Source: Oscillospiraceae bacterium
GTDB lineage: Bacteria; Bacillota; Clostridia; Oscillospirales; JAAYXM01
Length of the DNA stretch: 64,000 bases
NCBI GenBank assembly: GCA_015068085.1
Contig: SVLF01000003.1
Location: 1-64,000, forward strand
Direction of reading: 5' to 3'
Part shown: positions 9,633 through 17,850 of the stretch, piece by piece
Layout: each line of letters opens with the position of its first letter
Position numbering within the stretch: the first letter of the stretch is position 1
Made by a program: the position numbers and the translations under genes
Notes under the pieces: model-generated
The model's input: only the letters and a program-made list of their open reading frames with translations
Told to the model about the DNA's origin: nothing
Databases searched by the model: none

Positions 9633-11423
9633 ATGGAAAATATTACGGGAATGAAAAGAACAAAATACTGCGGAGATTTCCGCGCAGAGCATATCGGCGA
9701 GAGTGCAACCGTTTGCGGATGGGTTCAGCGCATGCGAAACCTCGGAGGTCTTATATTTATCGACCTTCGCGACAGAAGCGGAATTGTGCAGTGTACATTT
9801 GACGAAGCAGAAAATGCAGAGCTTTTCAAAAAGGCATTCACGGTAAGAAGCGAGTTTGTTCTCACAATCCGCGGCACGGTAAGAAGCCGCGGTGAGGGCG
9901 CAATCACAGACCGCATCCCGACCGGTGCAGTTGAGATTCTCGCCGAGGATATGCGTATTCTCTCAAAGGCACAGACACCGCCGTTTGAGATTGTTGAAAA
10001 CAGCGATGTAAACGACGTTCTTCGTCTTAAGTACCGCTATCTTGACCTTCGCCGTCCGGATATGCAGAAATACATCGCGCTCCGTCACCGCATCACAAAG
10101 ATTGCGCGTGACTACTATGACGAAAACGGCTTCTTTGAAATCGAAACCCCGATTCTTACAAAATCCACACCGGAAGGCGCACGAGACTATCTCGTACCAA
10201 GCCGTGTTCATCCCGGTAAGTTCTATGCACTTCCGCAGTCTCCGCAGCAGTATAAACAGCTTCTGATGCTCGCGGGATTTGACCGCTATATGCAGATTGC
10301 GCGTTGCTTCCGTGACGAAGACTTGCGTGCCGACCGCCAGCCGGAATTTACGCAGATTGACCTTGAAATGAGCTTTGCCGATGTTGATGATGTTATCTCG
10401 GTAAACGAAGGTCTTATCGCACGTCTCTGGAAGGAAATTCTCGGTAAGGAAATTAAGCTTCCGCTTCCGCGTATGTCATACAAGGAAGCGATGGAGCGCT
10501 TCGGTTCGGACAAGCCTGACACGCGTTTCGGATTTGAGCTGCAGGATATTTCCGACATTGCGGCAAAATGTGAGTTCAAGGTGTTCTCCGGCGCAATCGA
10601 AGCCGGCGGCAGCGTCCGTATGATAAAGGTTGACGGCGGTGCAAGGTTTGCCCGTAAGGAAATCGACGGTCTTGCAGAGTGGGTTAAGACCTACCGCGCA
10701 AAGGGCCTTGCGTGGCTGAAGCTTGCCGAGGACGGCACGATGTCAAGCTCGTTTGCAAAGTTCCTTTCAGAGGATGAAGTTAAGGCTATAATCGACCGTG
10801 CAGGAGCAAAGAACGGCGATGTTATCTTTGTTGTTGCAGACGGGAACAACGAGGTTGTTTTTGCATCTCTCGGCGCACTGCGCTGCGAGTGTGCACGCCG
10901 CCTTGACGCGATTGATCCGGATCGCTACGATATCTTCTGGATTGTGGAGTTTCCGTTGTTTGAGTATGACGAGGAAGAGGATCGCTACGTTGCAAAGCAC
11001 CACCCGTTCACAGCTCCGATGGACGAGGATGTTGACACAATGATGTCTGATCCCGCATCTGCCCGTGCAAAGGCATATGATATCGTTATCAACGGCTATG
11101 AAGCCGGCGGAGGCTCTATCCGTATCCACTCCTCCGACCTTCAGGAGAAGATGTTTGAAGCACTTGGCTTTACGAAGGAAGCCGCAAACGACCGCTTCGG
11201 TCATATGATAGAGGCGTTTTCTTACGGCGCACCTCCGCACGGCGGACTTGCATTTGGTCTTGACCGCCTTGTAATGCTTCTTTCCGGCACGGACAACATC
11301 CGCGACGTTATTGCATTCCCGAAGGTTCAGAACGCATCCGAAATTATGATGCAGTCTCCGGACTTTGTTGAGGATGTTCAGCTTACCGATTTGCACATCG
11401 CAGTGACGGAAGAAAAAGAATAA
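9633..11423 (+). CDS. aspS: Aspartyl-tRNA synthetase
   Basis: Class II synthetase charging tRNA-Asp, 596 residues, the bacterial-type length. It has an N-terminal OB-fold anticodon-binding domain (RTKYCGDFRAEHIGESATVCGWVQ), motif 2 in QIARCFRDEDLRADRQPEFTQID, an inserted GAD domain at about 300-410, and motif 3 GLAFGLDRLVMLL near the C-terminus. It is co-transcribed with hisS (6-nt gap). Whether it is discriminating or also aspartylates tRNA-Asn cannot be read from the sequence alone. Confidence 0.97.
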   Translation: MENITGMKRTKYCGDFRAEHIGESATVCGWVQRMRNLGGLIFIDLRDRSGIVQCTFDEAENAELFKKAFTVRSEFVLTIRGTVRSRGEGAITDRIPTGAVEILAEDMRILSKAQTPPFEIVENSDVNDVLRLKYRYLDLRRPDMQKYIALRHRITKIARDYYDENGFFEIETPILTKSTPEGARDYLVPSRVHPGKFYALPQSPQQYKQLLMLAGFDRYMQIARCFRDEDLRADRQPEFTQIDLEMSFADVDDVISVNEGLIARLWKEILGKEIKLPLPRMSYKEAMERFGSDKPDTRFGFELQDISDIAAKCEFKVFSGAIEAGGSVRMIKVDGGARFARKEIDGLAEWVKTYRAKGLAWLKLAEDGTMSSSFAKFLSEDEVKAIIDRAGAKNGDVIFVVADGNNEVVFASLGALRCECARRLDAIDPDRYDIFWIVEFPLFEYDEEEDRYVAKHHPFTAPMDEDVDTMMSDPASARAKAYDIVINGYEAGGGSIRIHSSDLQEKMFEALGFTKEAANDRFGHMIEAFSYGAPPHGGLAFGLDRLVMLLSGTDNIRDVIAFPKVQNASEIMMQSPDFVEDVQLTDLHIAVTEEKE

Positions 11424-11483
11424 TTCACAATTATTTAACCAAAAGAGCGTACATTTCTGTTATCTTATTTATTATGTACGATA

Positions 11484-11525
11484 TACGCCCGCGTCCTTCG
11501 GGCGCGGGCGTAAACTTTATTTTAC
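11484..11525 (+). terminator. Terminator after aspS
   Basis: A GC-rich stem, TACGCCCGCG (11484-11493) with CGCGGGCGTA (11503-11512), has a CCTTCGG-type apex and an AACTTTATTTTA tail. It separates hisS-aspS from the ABC operon, whose own promoter is not obvious. Confidence 0.8.
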
Positions 11526-11542
11526 CGGGAGTTTGAGAGAGT

Positions 11543-12466
11543 ATGATTAAGATTACAAACCTTACCAAACGGTACGGACCGAAAGAAGCGGTCCGCGGGA
11601 TATCGTTTGAGGTAAAAAAAGGTGAAATCGTCGGATTTCTCGGTCCTAACGGTGCCGGAAAATCCACGACGATGAATGTCCTTACGGGATATCTTTCCGC
11701 AAGCGGCGGAAGCGCATCCATCGCGGGCTTTGATGTGCTTGACGATGCGATTGAGGCGCGCCGTCACATCGGTTATCTTCCCGAACAGCCGCCTTTGTAT
11801 TTTGATATGACGGTTGATGAGTATCTCAATTTTGTGTATGAGCTTAAGTCTGCAAAACAGCCGAGAAATCGCCATCTTGACCACATCTGTGAGCTTGTCG
11901 GGCTGTCTCACGTGCGCCGCAGACTTATCAGAAATCTCTCGAAGGGATATAAGCAGCGTGTCGGTATTGCGCAGGCGCTCGTCGGAGACCCGGATGTGCT
12001 CATTCTTGACGAGCCGACCGTAGGGCTTGACCCGAACCAGATTGTAGAGATAAGAAACCTTATTAAAAATCTCGGTGAGACGCGCACGGTTATCCTCTCC
12101 ACGCATATCATCCCAGAGGTTGCGGCAGTATGTGAGCGCGTTATCGTTATTAACGACGGACTTATCGTTGCGGATGACAAAACCGAAAATCTTATGCATA
12201 ACATCGGCGGCGAGAATAAGTTCTCTGCCCAGGTTGACGGTGATCCGGCAAAGATAGTTGATGTTCTGCGCGGAGTTGAGGGCGTTACGGATGTGGCATA
12301 TGATAACGGAAGCTTCATTCTTACCGCAGACGAGGGCGCGGATATCCGCAAGAATGTTTTCTATGCCGCGGCAGAGGCAGACCTTCCGCTTCTTTCCTTT
12401 GCACCGGTTGATGTATCTCTCGAGGCGGTATTTGCCCGCCTTACAAAGAAAGGAGAGGAGAAGTAA
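11543..12466 (+). CDS. ABC transporter ATP-binding protein, GldA/CcmA-like
   Basis: A 307-residue ATPase of an ABC-2 type system. Walker A is GPNGAGKST, the signature loop reads NLSKGYKQRVGIAQAL, Walker B is VLILDEPTVGLDPNQ, and the switch histidine is in STHIIPE. It matches the GldA group that pairs with ABC-2 permeases and GldG-type proteins. Its stop overlaps the next start by one base (TAATG), implying translational coupling. The substrate is unknown; in Bacteroidetes the orthologues support gliding, but no gliding function is implied in this Gram-positive context. Confidence 0.92.
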   Translation: MIKITNLTKRYGPKEAVRGISFEVKKGEIVGFLGPNGAGKSTTMNVLTGYLSASGGSASIAGFDVLDDAIEARRHIGYLPEQPPLYFDMTVDEYLNFVYELKSAKQPRNRHLDHICELVGLSHVRRRLIRNLSKGYKQRVGIAQALVGDPDVLILDEPTVGLDPNQIVEIRNLIKNLGETRTVILSTHIIPEVAAVCERVIVINDGLIVADDKTENLMHNIGGENKFSAQVDGDPAKIVDVLRGVEGVTDVAYDNGSFILTADEGADIRKNVFYAAAEADLPLLSFAPVDVSLEAVFARLTKKGEEK

Positions 12467-13170
12467 TGACAGCTATATATAAGCGCGAGCTGCGCTCGTA
12501 TTTTACCGGCGGTATAGGCTATGTTTACTGTGCTGTTTTTGCGCTTGTTATGAACATAGTATACTGTATGAACAGCATCGGTTATTATCAGAGCGGCTTT
12601 CTCTATATCTTCAATATTATGCTCATTGCAATGATTCTTCTTATCCCCGTTATGACCATGCGTATATGGAGCGAGGAGAAAAAGCAGAAGACAGACCAGC
12701 TTCTTCTCACCGCACCTGTCACCACAATGCAGATTGTGCTCGGAAAATTCTGGGCAGCAATGACGGTTTTCATCATTTCTCTTGCCCTTACGCTCGTTTA
12801 TCCCTTGCTTGCGTATCTTTACGGCACACCCGAGCCTGCGATAACGATAGGAAACTATGTTGCAATCATCCTTGCAGCAGGGGCATACATCGCAATTTCT
12901 CAGTTTATGTCCTCTCTCACGGAAAGCCAGATTGTGTCGGCTCTTCTGTCTATGCTTACGCTCTCTATGTTCTTCTTTTTAAACCTTATATTCACAAACA
13001 CAGATATTGATTTTATTTCAAAAATCGCATCGTTTCTCTCGATCATCACACGCTATGTAAACTTTTACAGAGGGATTTTCTCCTTCTCTGATGTTGTTTA
13101 CTTTATAAGCCTTACAGCAGTGTTCCTGTTCTTTACGTCCCGCGTAATAGAGAAACGCCGCTGGAGTTAA
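12466..13170 (+). CDS. ABC-2 type permease (GldF-like)
   Basis: A 234-residue membrane protein with about six hydrophobic segments. It opens MTAIYKRELRSYFTGGIGYVY, the typical cytoplasmic elbow of GldF/NosY-type permeases. The conserved loop WSEEKKQKTDQLLLTAPVT sits between TM2 and TM3, where this family contacts the ATPase. It is coupled to the ATPase gene upstream and followed after 19 nt by the GldG-like gene. Together they form the membrane complex; the substrate is unknown. Confidence 0.9.
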   Translation: MTAIYKRELRSYFTGGIGYVYCAVFALVMNIVYCMNSIGYYQSGFLYIFNIMLIAMILLIPVMTMRIWSEEKKQKTDQLLLTAPVTTMQIVLGKFWAAMTVFIISLALTLVYPLLAYLYGTPEPAITIGNYVAIILAAGAYIAISQFMSSLTESQIVSALLSMLTLSMFFFLNLIFTNTDIDFISKIASFLSIITRYVNFYRGIFSFSDVVYFISLTAVFLFFTSRVIEKRRWS

Positions 13171-13189
13171 AGAGGGGAGAGATACGGAT

Positions 13190-14629
13190 ATGAAATTTGA
13201 TTTTAATATGAGAAAATTCAAATACGGCTCGGCGTCCACAGTGTATATCGCGCTGTTTGTCGCGATTATTATTGTGGTGAATATCTTTGCGCAGTTTCTC
13301 ACCGACCGTTTTTCTTTAAAGCTTGACCTTACAACAACCGGAGAGTTTTCTCTCTCGGAGGATACAAGGGAGATGCTTTCCGGAATCGAGGACGAAATAA
13401 AAATTTACATCCTATCCACTCAGGCAGGGATGGAAAAGAACGAGCAGGCAACCCGCACGCTCGAAATGATTCAGAGATACAACACCCATTCCGGCGGTAA
13501 GGTAAAGTATGACTTTATCGACCCGAACAAGAACCCGCAGTTCTTTGAGAAGTATCCGAAGGCAAGAAATTCTCAGGCACGCGCACTTGTTATCGAGGGG
13601 CCTGAGCGCTATACCGTAGTTGAAAGTGCAGAGTTTGCATACACCTATGGTGAAAATAACACCAATAAAGTGTATTATCAGAGCGAAGAAAAGCTCTCAA
13701 GCGCAATTCTTTACGTTTCATCGCCCGAGGTTTCAAACGCAGGCTTTGTAACAGGGCATAATGAAGCGGACGTAAAAGCACTTGAAACCATATTTAAGGG
13801 CAATAACTTTGACACGCGCGATGTTGACCTTCTCTCCGGAGTACCGGCAGAAGTCAACAACCTCGTCATCGCGGCACCGACTGCCGATTTCACTGCAGAG
13901 GAGATTTCCGCACTTGAAAGCTTTCTCTCAATTGACGGAAACAATCTCTATGTTTTCTGGGGAATGCAGACGCCGACGCTTCCCGTGCTTGAGCGCTATC
14001 TTGCAGAGTGGGGCTTTAAGTTCCCGGCATATCTTGTCTGCGATGAGAGCAATGCATATATGACACCGGCGTTCCCGGTGGGTGAGACGGTAAAGAACGA
14101 TCTTATCGACGATGCGGCGCAGGGGCAGCTTATGCCGATATTCCCGCGCACGCGCCCCATTGAGCTTATCTTTACGGAAAAGAGCTATATGCGAACGGTT
14201 CCGCTTTTGCAGACGCAGAAATCATCCTATGCAAAGCTTCTTTCAAACGATAAGCCGATAGAGGTGCTTACTCGCGAGAGCGGCGACACATCAGGTCCGT
14301 TTACCGTTGCGGCAATAGGTGAGCGCGCGCTTGGCAATACCGGAAATGAGGGCATTGCAAGAGTTTGCGTTTTCGGAACGGAAGGCTTTGCCGATGAAGA
14401 GGTTGCCGGAATTGCACGTGCGTATAACAACACGTTCCTTTCTCAGCTTGTTACGTATTCAAATCCTGACACGCTGACTATGGCGATAAAGCCGAAGGTT
14501 GTTTCAAGCTATGACCTCAATATAACCGAATCCGGTGCAAAGGTACTCAGAATAGTTCTTATCGGCGTTATTCCGCTTATTATAATTGCCATCGGTATAT
14601 TCGTTTTTATCCGCAGAAAAAACAGATAA
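13190..14629 (+). CDS. GldG-like ABC-transporter auxiliary protein
   Basis: 479 residues. There is one TM helix near the N-terminus (about 20-42), a large extracellular domain of the ABC_transp_aux/GldG type (LSEDTREMLSGIEDEIKIYIL, the Y..I..ANPK-like region VKYDFIDPNKNPQF, later FVTGHNEADVKALE), and a C-terminal TM followed by a basic tail (FIRRKNR). The two-TM, large-ectodomain layout is that of GldG partners of GldA/F. Middle gene of the four-gene operon. Confidence 0.88.
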   Translation: MKFDFNMRKFKYGSASTVYIALFVAIIIVVNIFAQFLTDRFSLKLDLTTTGEFSLSEDTREMLSGIEDEIKIYILSTQAGMEKNEQATRTLEMIQRYNTHSGGKVKYDFIDPNKNPQFFEKYPKARNSQARALVIEGPERYTVVESAEFAYTYGENNTNKVYYQSEEKLSSAILYVSSPEVSNAGFVTGHNEADVKALETIFKGNNFDTRDVDLLSGVPAEVNNLVIAAPTADFTAEEISALESFLSIDGNNLYVFWGMQTPTLPVLERYLAEWGFKFPAYLVCDESNAYMTPAFPVGETVKNDLIDDAAQGQLMPIFPRTRPIELIFTEKSYMRTVPLLQTQKSSYAKLLSNDKPIEVLTRESGDTSGPFTVAAIGERALGNTGNEGIARVCVFGTEGFADEEVAGIARAYNNTFLSQLVTYSNPDTLTMAIKPKVVSSYDLNITESGAKVLRIVLIGVIPLIIIAIGIFVFIRRKNR

Positions 14630-14647
14630 TGCAATGGAGGTTTAGTT

Positions 14648-16084
14648 ATGAAACAATTTAAACCTGTTTTAATATCCTTTGCAGTGCTTGTGGTTGTTGC
14701 GGCAGTTGCCTTTGCGGTTATAAAGCTGTTTCCGCAGATAAGTGATGATATCGGAGACCCGATAAACAACAACGTTTCAAGCTCGCTTAACAAAATAATA
14801 GACCGCTCGTCAAAGGATGTTGCATCTGTTGAGATTACTACCGATACGGGTGAGAGCTTTGCCATAGATTACGGTGAGGACTCCATCGGTGCGCAGACCG
14901 CAACAATGAGAAATGCAGATCCGCTTCTTGCCTATGACGAGAGCGATATGACAACCCTTTCGGGATTTGTCGGGCTTTTAGTGGCGCTTGAAGAGGTCGG
15001 CACGGGTGAAGACTCAATGTTCGGCTTTGATAAGCCACAGCGCACGATAAAGGTAAACTTCAAGGGCGGCGAGCCGGTAACGCTTCTCATCGGAAGCGAA
15101 ACTCCGCTCGGTACGGGCGTTTATATCCGACGCACTGACCGCGACACGGTTTACACCGTTGGCGGAAGCACAACGGATATCCTTATGATGACAAAATCAG
15201 ATTACCGCGATGTCAAGCTGTTTGATACGGTATCGTCCGTTGACCTTCTTACGGAGGTTACGGTTTCCCGTCCCGGAAAAGCGGATATAACAGTTGTCCG
15301 CAAGGAGGATGCAGGAAAGGTGCCCGAGGATCAGGCGGAGGCGGCGCTTCACACTGATTATAAGCTTACAAGCCCTGTAAACCGCGATGCAAACCCCGAT
15401 ACTATAAATTCGGCGCTTCTTGATAAGGTTATTGCAATAAAGGGCGAAAGCCTTGTTGAGGATTACCCCAAGGATCTTTCAAAGTATGGGCTTGAAGCTC
15501 CCGTAAAGCTCAAATTCAAAACGAGCGAAGACCTTTCCGTATCTCTTCTTATCGGCGACAGGACACCGACAGGCGGCAGATACGTAATGCCCGAGGGCGT
15601 TCCGACCGTCATCGCAACGGAAGGTGATATAGACCTTACATCTTTAAGCCATGCGGATATTATTATGCAGCTTATATGGTTCTATAACTCTGAGGACATC
15701 GACACCGTCACATATTCGCTTCCCGGAGGGGAAACCCACACAATGAAGCTTGAGGTAAAAGACAACAAGCTCATCGGAACGTATGACGGAAAGACGATGC
15801 AGAACAAGAACGCCACGAACCTGTTCCTGCGCACAGTCCGCTTTACCATTGCAGGCGAATTCGCAAGCGGTATGCAAAAGGGCGAGAGCGTTATAAAGGT
15901 GCAGACGAAGCTTAAATCCGGTGCAATAACCACATTTGAGCTGTTTTATGTTAATGAGCGGCAGTATGCCGCATCGGTGGACGGAAAAGCACCGGAGTAT
16001 GTTGTGGGCGTTTCCGAGGTACGCGAGCTTTTGGAGAGCTTCGAAATCCTCGCCAGAAACGAAGATATCCCCGATATGTTTTAG
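14648..16084 (+). CDS. DUF4340 domain protein
   Basis: 478 residues: a single N-terminal TM (about 7-28) and an extracytoplasmic region with two DUF4340-like repeats. Recurrent pieces are FGFDKPQRTIKVNFKGGEPVTLLIG and YGLEAPVKLKFKTSEDLSVSLLIG, each followed by a turn and a (Y/V)xR-type strand. DUF4340 proteins regularly end GldA-F-G type ABC operons; their role is unknown. A GGAGG-like site lies 8 nt before the ATG. A strong terminator follows. Confidence 0.88.
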   Translation: MKQFKPVLISFAVLVVVAAVAFAVIKLFPQISDDIGDPINNNVSSSLNKIIDRSSKDVASVEITTDTGESFAIDYGEDSIGAQTATMRNADPLLAYDESDMTTLSGFVGLLVALEEVGTGEDSMFGFDKPQRTIKVNFKGGEPVTLLIGSETPLGTGVYIRRTDRDTVYTVGGSTTDILMMTKSDYRDVKLFDTVSSVDLLTEVTVSRPGKADITVVRKEDAGKVPEDQAEAALHTDYKLTSPVNRDANPDTINSALLDKVIAIKGESLVEDYPKDLSKYGLEAPVKLKFKTSEDLSVSLLIGDRTPTGGRYVMPEGVPTVIATEGDIDLTSLSHADIIMQLIWFYNSEDIDTVTYSLPGGETHTMKLEVKDNKLIGTYDGKTMQNKNATNLFLRTVRFTIAGEFASGMQKGESVIKVQTKLKSGAITTFELFYVNERQYAASVDGKAPEYVVGVSEVRELLESFEILARNEDIPDMF

Positions 16085-16113
16085 ATTGTTCGTTTTTTTT
16101 CCTTTCTTTTTAA

Positions 16114-16156
16114 CCCCGGAGCGGCAAAATCCGTTTTGCTACTCCGGGGCTGTTTT
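16114..16156 (+). terminator. Terminator of the Gld-type ABC operon
   Basis: A two-tier hairpin, outer arms CCCCGGAG (16114-16121) with CTCCGGGG (16142-16149) and inner arms GCAAAA with TTTTGC, is followed by a T-rich tail. Confidence 0.9.
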
Positions 16157-16238
16157 TCAGAAAAACATAGGAAATAAATTTTCATTCTGCATATACTTAT
16201 ATTATCTTCCGCAATTCGATTATTTAATGTTTTTTGTA

Positions 16239-16267
16239 TTGACACTTTTGTGTTTATATGCTAAAAT
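16239..16267 (+). promoter_or_regulatory. Promoter of the type III antitoxin RNA
   Basis: TTGACA (16239-16244), a 17-bp spacer and TAAAAT (16262-16267). The predicted start, near 16274, coincides with the first base of repeat 1. Confidence 0.85.
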
Positions 16268-16273
16268 GTAATC

Positions 16274-16373
16274 GAAGATAAGGTGCGAGGGTAGCACCTT
16301 CCAAAAAAGAAATCCCCATCAAAGACCGGGTGTGAGGGTAACACCTTTCAAAAAGAAATCCCAACGGAAGATG
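16274..16373 (+). ncRNA. Candidate type III antitoxin RNA (two tandem 46-47-nt repeats)
   Basis: Two near-identical units run from about 16275 and 16322, with the start of a third (AAGAT, 16368). Each has a stem GGTG(C/T)...(G/A)CACC closing the identical loop GAGGGTA, then an A-run and GAAATCCC. Arms are 16280-16286/16294-16300 and 16329-16333/16341-16345. The loop GGG and the downstream CCC are kept in both units and could pair to form an H-type pseudoknot, as in ToxI repeats. Promoter, repeats, terminator and toxin occur in the canonical type III order. The repeat unit is seen directly; RNA-antitoxin function is inferred. Confidence 0.7.
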
Positions 16374-16374
16374 T

Positions 16375-16411
16375 GCCCTTGCGCGATAAGCGCAAGGGCT
16401 TCGTTCTTTTT
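16375..16411 (+). terminator. Leaky terminator between antitoxin repeats and toxin
   Basis: A 9-bp perfect stem, GCCCTTGCG (16375-16383) with CGCAAGGGC (16391-16399), is followed by TTCGTTCTTTTT. In type III systems such a terminator sets the excess of antitoxin RNA over toxin mRNA. Confidence 0.85.
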
Positions 16412-16426
16412 ATGCGAGGAAAGATA

Positions 16427-16888
16427 ATGAACACTAAAAAAGATTACCAATTAAATTATTTGTCAGAAAAGTTTTATGAAAAATATAACAGTATGGATTA
16501 CCCGGAAATTGAAAACAAAGAGAACCGACCGTATATGGTAATGTTGATTAAAATAGAGAAAAACACATTTGCAGTGCCGTTCAGAACCAATGTTCCGCAT
16601 AGCAATTGTTACAAGTTTAAAAAATCGACCAGACCTACAAACACCGTAACCGGGATTGATTATACAAAGGCAGTTATCGTAAATGACAGCGAGTACATAG
16701 GCGCGGCAGCGCGCATAAACGACATGGAATACATTGAACTAAGCAATAACGTGGCATTTATCATTAAACAGTTCGGAAAATTTGTTGCTGACTATATTGC
16801 TTACGTAAACGGTAAAAATAATTATTATGCTGAAAGAAAGTTCAGATACACAACGCTCAAATATTTTCACACCGAACTCGGGATATAA
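16427..16888 (+). CDS. Type III toxin-antitoxin system toxin (TenpN/ToxN-like endoribonuclease)
   Basis: 153 residues, the usual size for the superfamily. Recognised features are KENRPYMVMLIKIEKNTFAV (31-50), PFRTNVPHSNCY (51-62) and GIDYTKAVIVND (76-87). These match my recollection of TenpN/CptN-group toxins, where this segment lines the RNA-cleaving site. The helical C-terminus is charged. These toxins cleave RNA, are inhibited by their own repeat RNA and often block phage. ATG 16427 has AGGA six bases upstream. An in-frame GTG at 16373 lies in the terminator and is rejected. Family assignment is from memory of motifs plus the upstream repeats. Confidence 0.75.
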   Translation: MNTKKDYQLNYLSEKFYEKYNSMDYPEIENKENRPYMVMLIKIEKNTFAVPFRTNVPHSNCYKFKKSTRPTNTVTGIDYTKAVIVNDSEYIGAAARINDMEYIELSNNVAFIIKQFGKFVADYIAYVNGKNNYYAERKFRYTTLKYFHTELGI

Positions 16889-16979
16889 AAGCAAGTTCTG
16901 TAAAGTTGAGAAATACGGAATAATTAAAGATAAGTCACGTGCAGAACAAAACGATGAAGATTCATAGGAGAACAAATTT

Positions 16980-17549
16980 ATGAAAAAGTGTTTGTCTTTT
17001 ATATTGGCACTTGTGCTTTGCGTATCACTTGCGGGGTGTGCAAGCACCTCACAAAATCAGAATAAAGAGACGTTGCAACTGAATCTTGAGCCGTGTGTCG
17101 GCAAGACACTTCCGGAGGTTTGTGAGCTTCTCAATGTGGAAGAAGCAGACATTACGGAAAATCCGCAGATTATGAGGCGTGATTTTAATGCAAAAACCGA
17201 GTTTGCCGGACATCAGTTTACACGATACCTCTGCTTCGGAGATAAGGACGGCGAAAAGCTTTTCTATGGCGGCGGATATGAAACTATCGTAGAAAGCAAG
17301 GGCGAAGAACTCGCGGTACTGATTGATGAGCTGAAAAACACGCTCATTGATACCTACGGAGAACCGACAACGTACCCGGGGTATGGCGGGGCGCTCGGAG
17401 ATAAGCGCGATTTTTCAGATGTTACCTTTGATGTTTTTATAGAGGACTGGAGCCTAAATGATTCAAAGGCCGGGCAGATACGTCTGACCGTAACGATACA
17501 CGAAGAGCGTGCGGTTGTTATGGTTCAGTATTCGGCAGCTTCCTATTAA
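16980..17549 (+). CDS. Hypothetical lipoprotein
   Basis: 189 residues. A lipoprotein signal peptide ends in the lipobox LAGC (Cys about residue 20), followed by a short polar linker and a domain I do not recognise (VGKTLPEVCELLNVEEADI, later LKNTLIDTYGEPTTYPGYGG). The L-x-D-x-Y-G-E-P-T pattern resembles small extracytoplasmic domains in Firmicutes lipoproteins. AGGAG precedes the ATG. It follows the toxin by 91 nt with no clear terminator between, so read-through is possible. Confidence 0.75.
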   Translation: MKKCLSFILALVLCVSLAGCASTSQNQNKETLQLNLEPCVGKTLPEVCELLNVEEADITENPQIMRRDFNAKTEFAGHQFTRYLCFGDKDGEKLFYGGGYETIVESKGEELAVLIDELKNTLIDTYGEPTTYPGYGGALGDKRDFSDVTFDVFIEDWSLNDSKAGQIRLTVTIHEERAVVMVQYSAASY

Positions 17550-17586
17550 AACAAATTATTGCTGTCATATCGTGGCGAACAAATAA

Positions 17587-17634
17587 ACCATACCAAAAGC
17601 CGTGCGGGATTTCCTGCACGGCTTTTGGTATGGT
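17587..17634. terminator. 19-bp perfect inverted repeat, terminator
   Basis: Arms 17587-17605 and 17616-17634 are fully complementary around a 10-nt loop. It ends the lipoprotein transcript. No gene was seen in 17635-17815. Confidence 0.8.
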
Positions 17635-17815
17635 GTTGCAAACCGCCTGCGTTCCGGTACAGAAAAGCCGCCTATAAAGCCAAGCGGTAATAAATTACAG
17701 CGAAATTATGCATACGGGGATGCGCGGAAAACGCAGTTTTCCATTTAGCATCGACGGCATAATGAGCGCGATAATTTATCCGCTGCTTTATCCAGCGGCA
17801 TAAGCGTGGGGTTAC

Positions 17816-17841
17816 AAAGGGGTTCGCAAGAGAACCCCTTT
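17816..17841 (-). terminator. Hairpin after the YtvI-like gene
   Basis: A 10-bp stem, AAAGGGGTTC (17816-17825) with GAACCCCTTT (17832-17841), lies just beyond the minus-strand stop at 17851. The tail is not T-rich, so terminator strength is doubtful. Confidence 0.5.
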
Positions 17842-17850
17842 GAATGTATG

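Noticed and set aside
16275..16367. The two 46-47-nt repeats as a minimal CRISPR array
   Set aside because: Units are directly adjacent with no unique spacers, each folds into its own hairpin, and a toxin-like gene with terminator follows; no cas genes.
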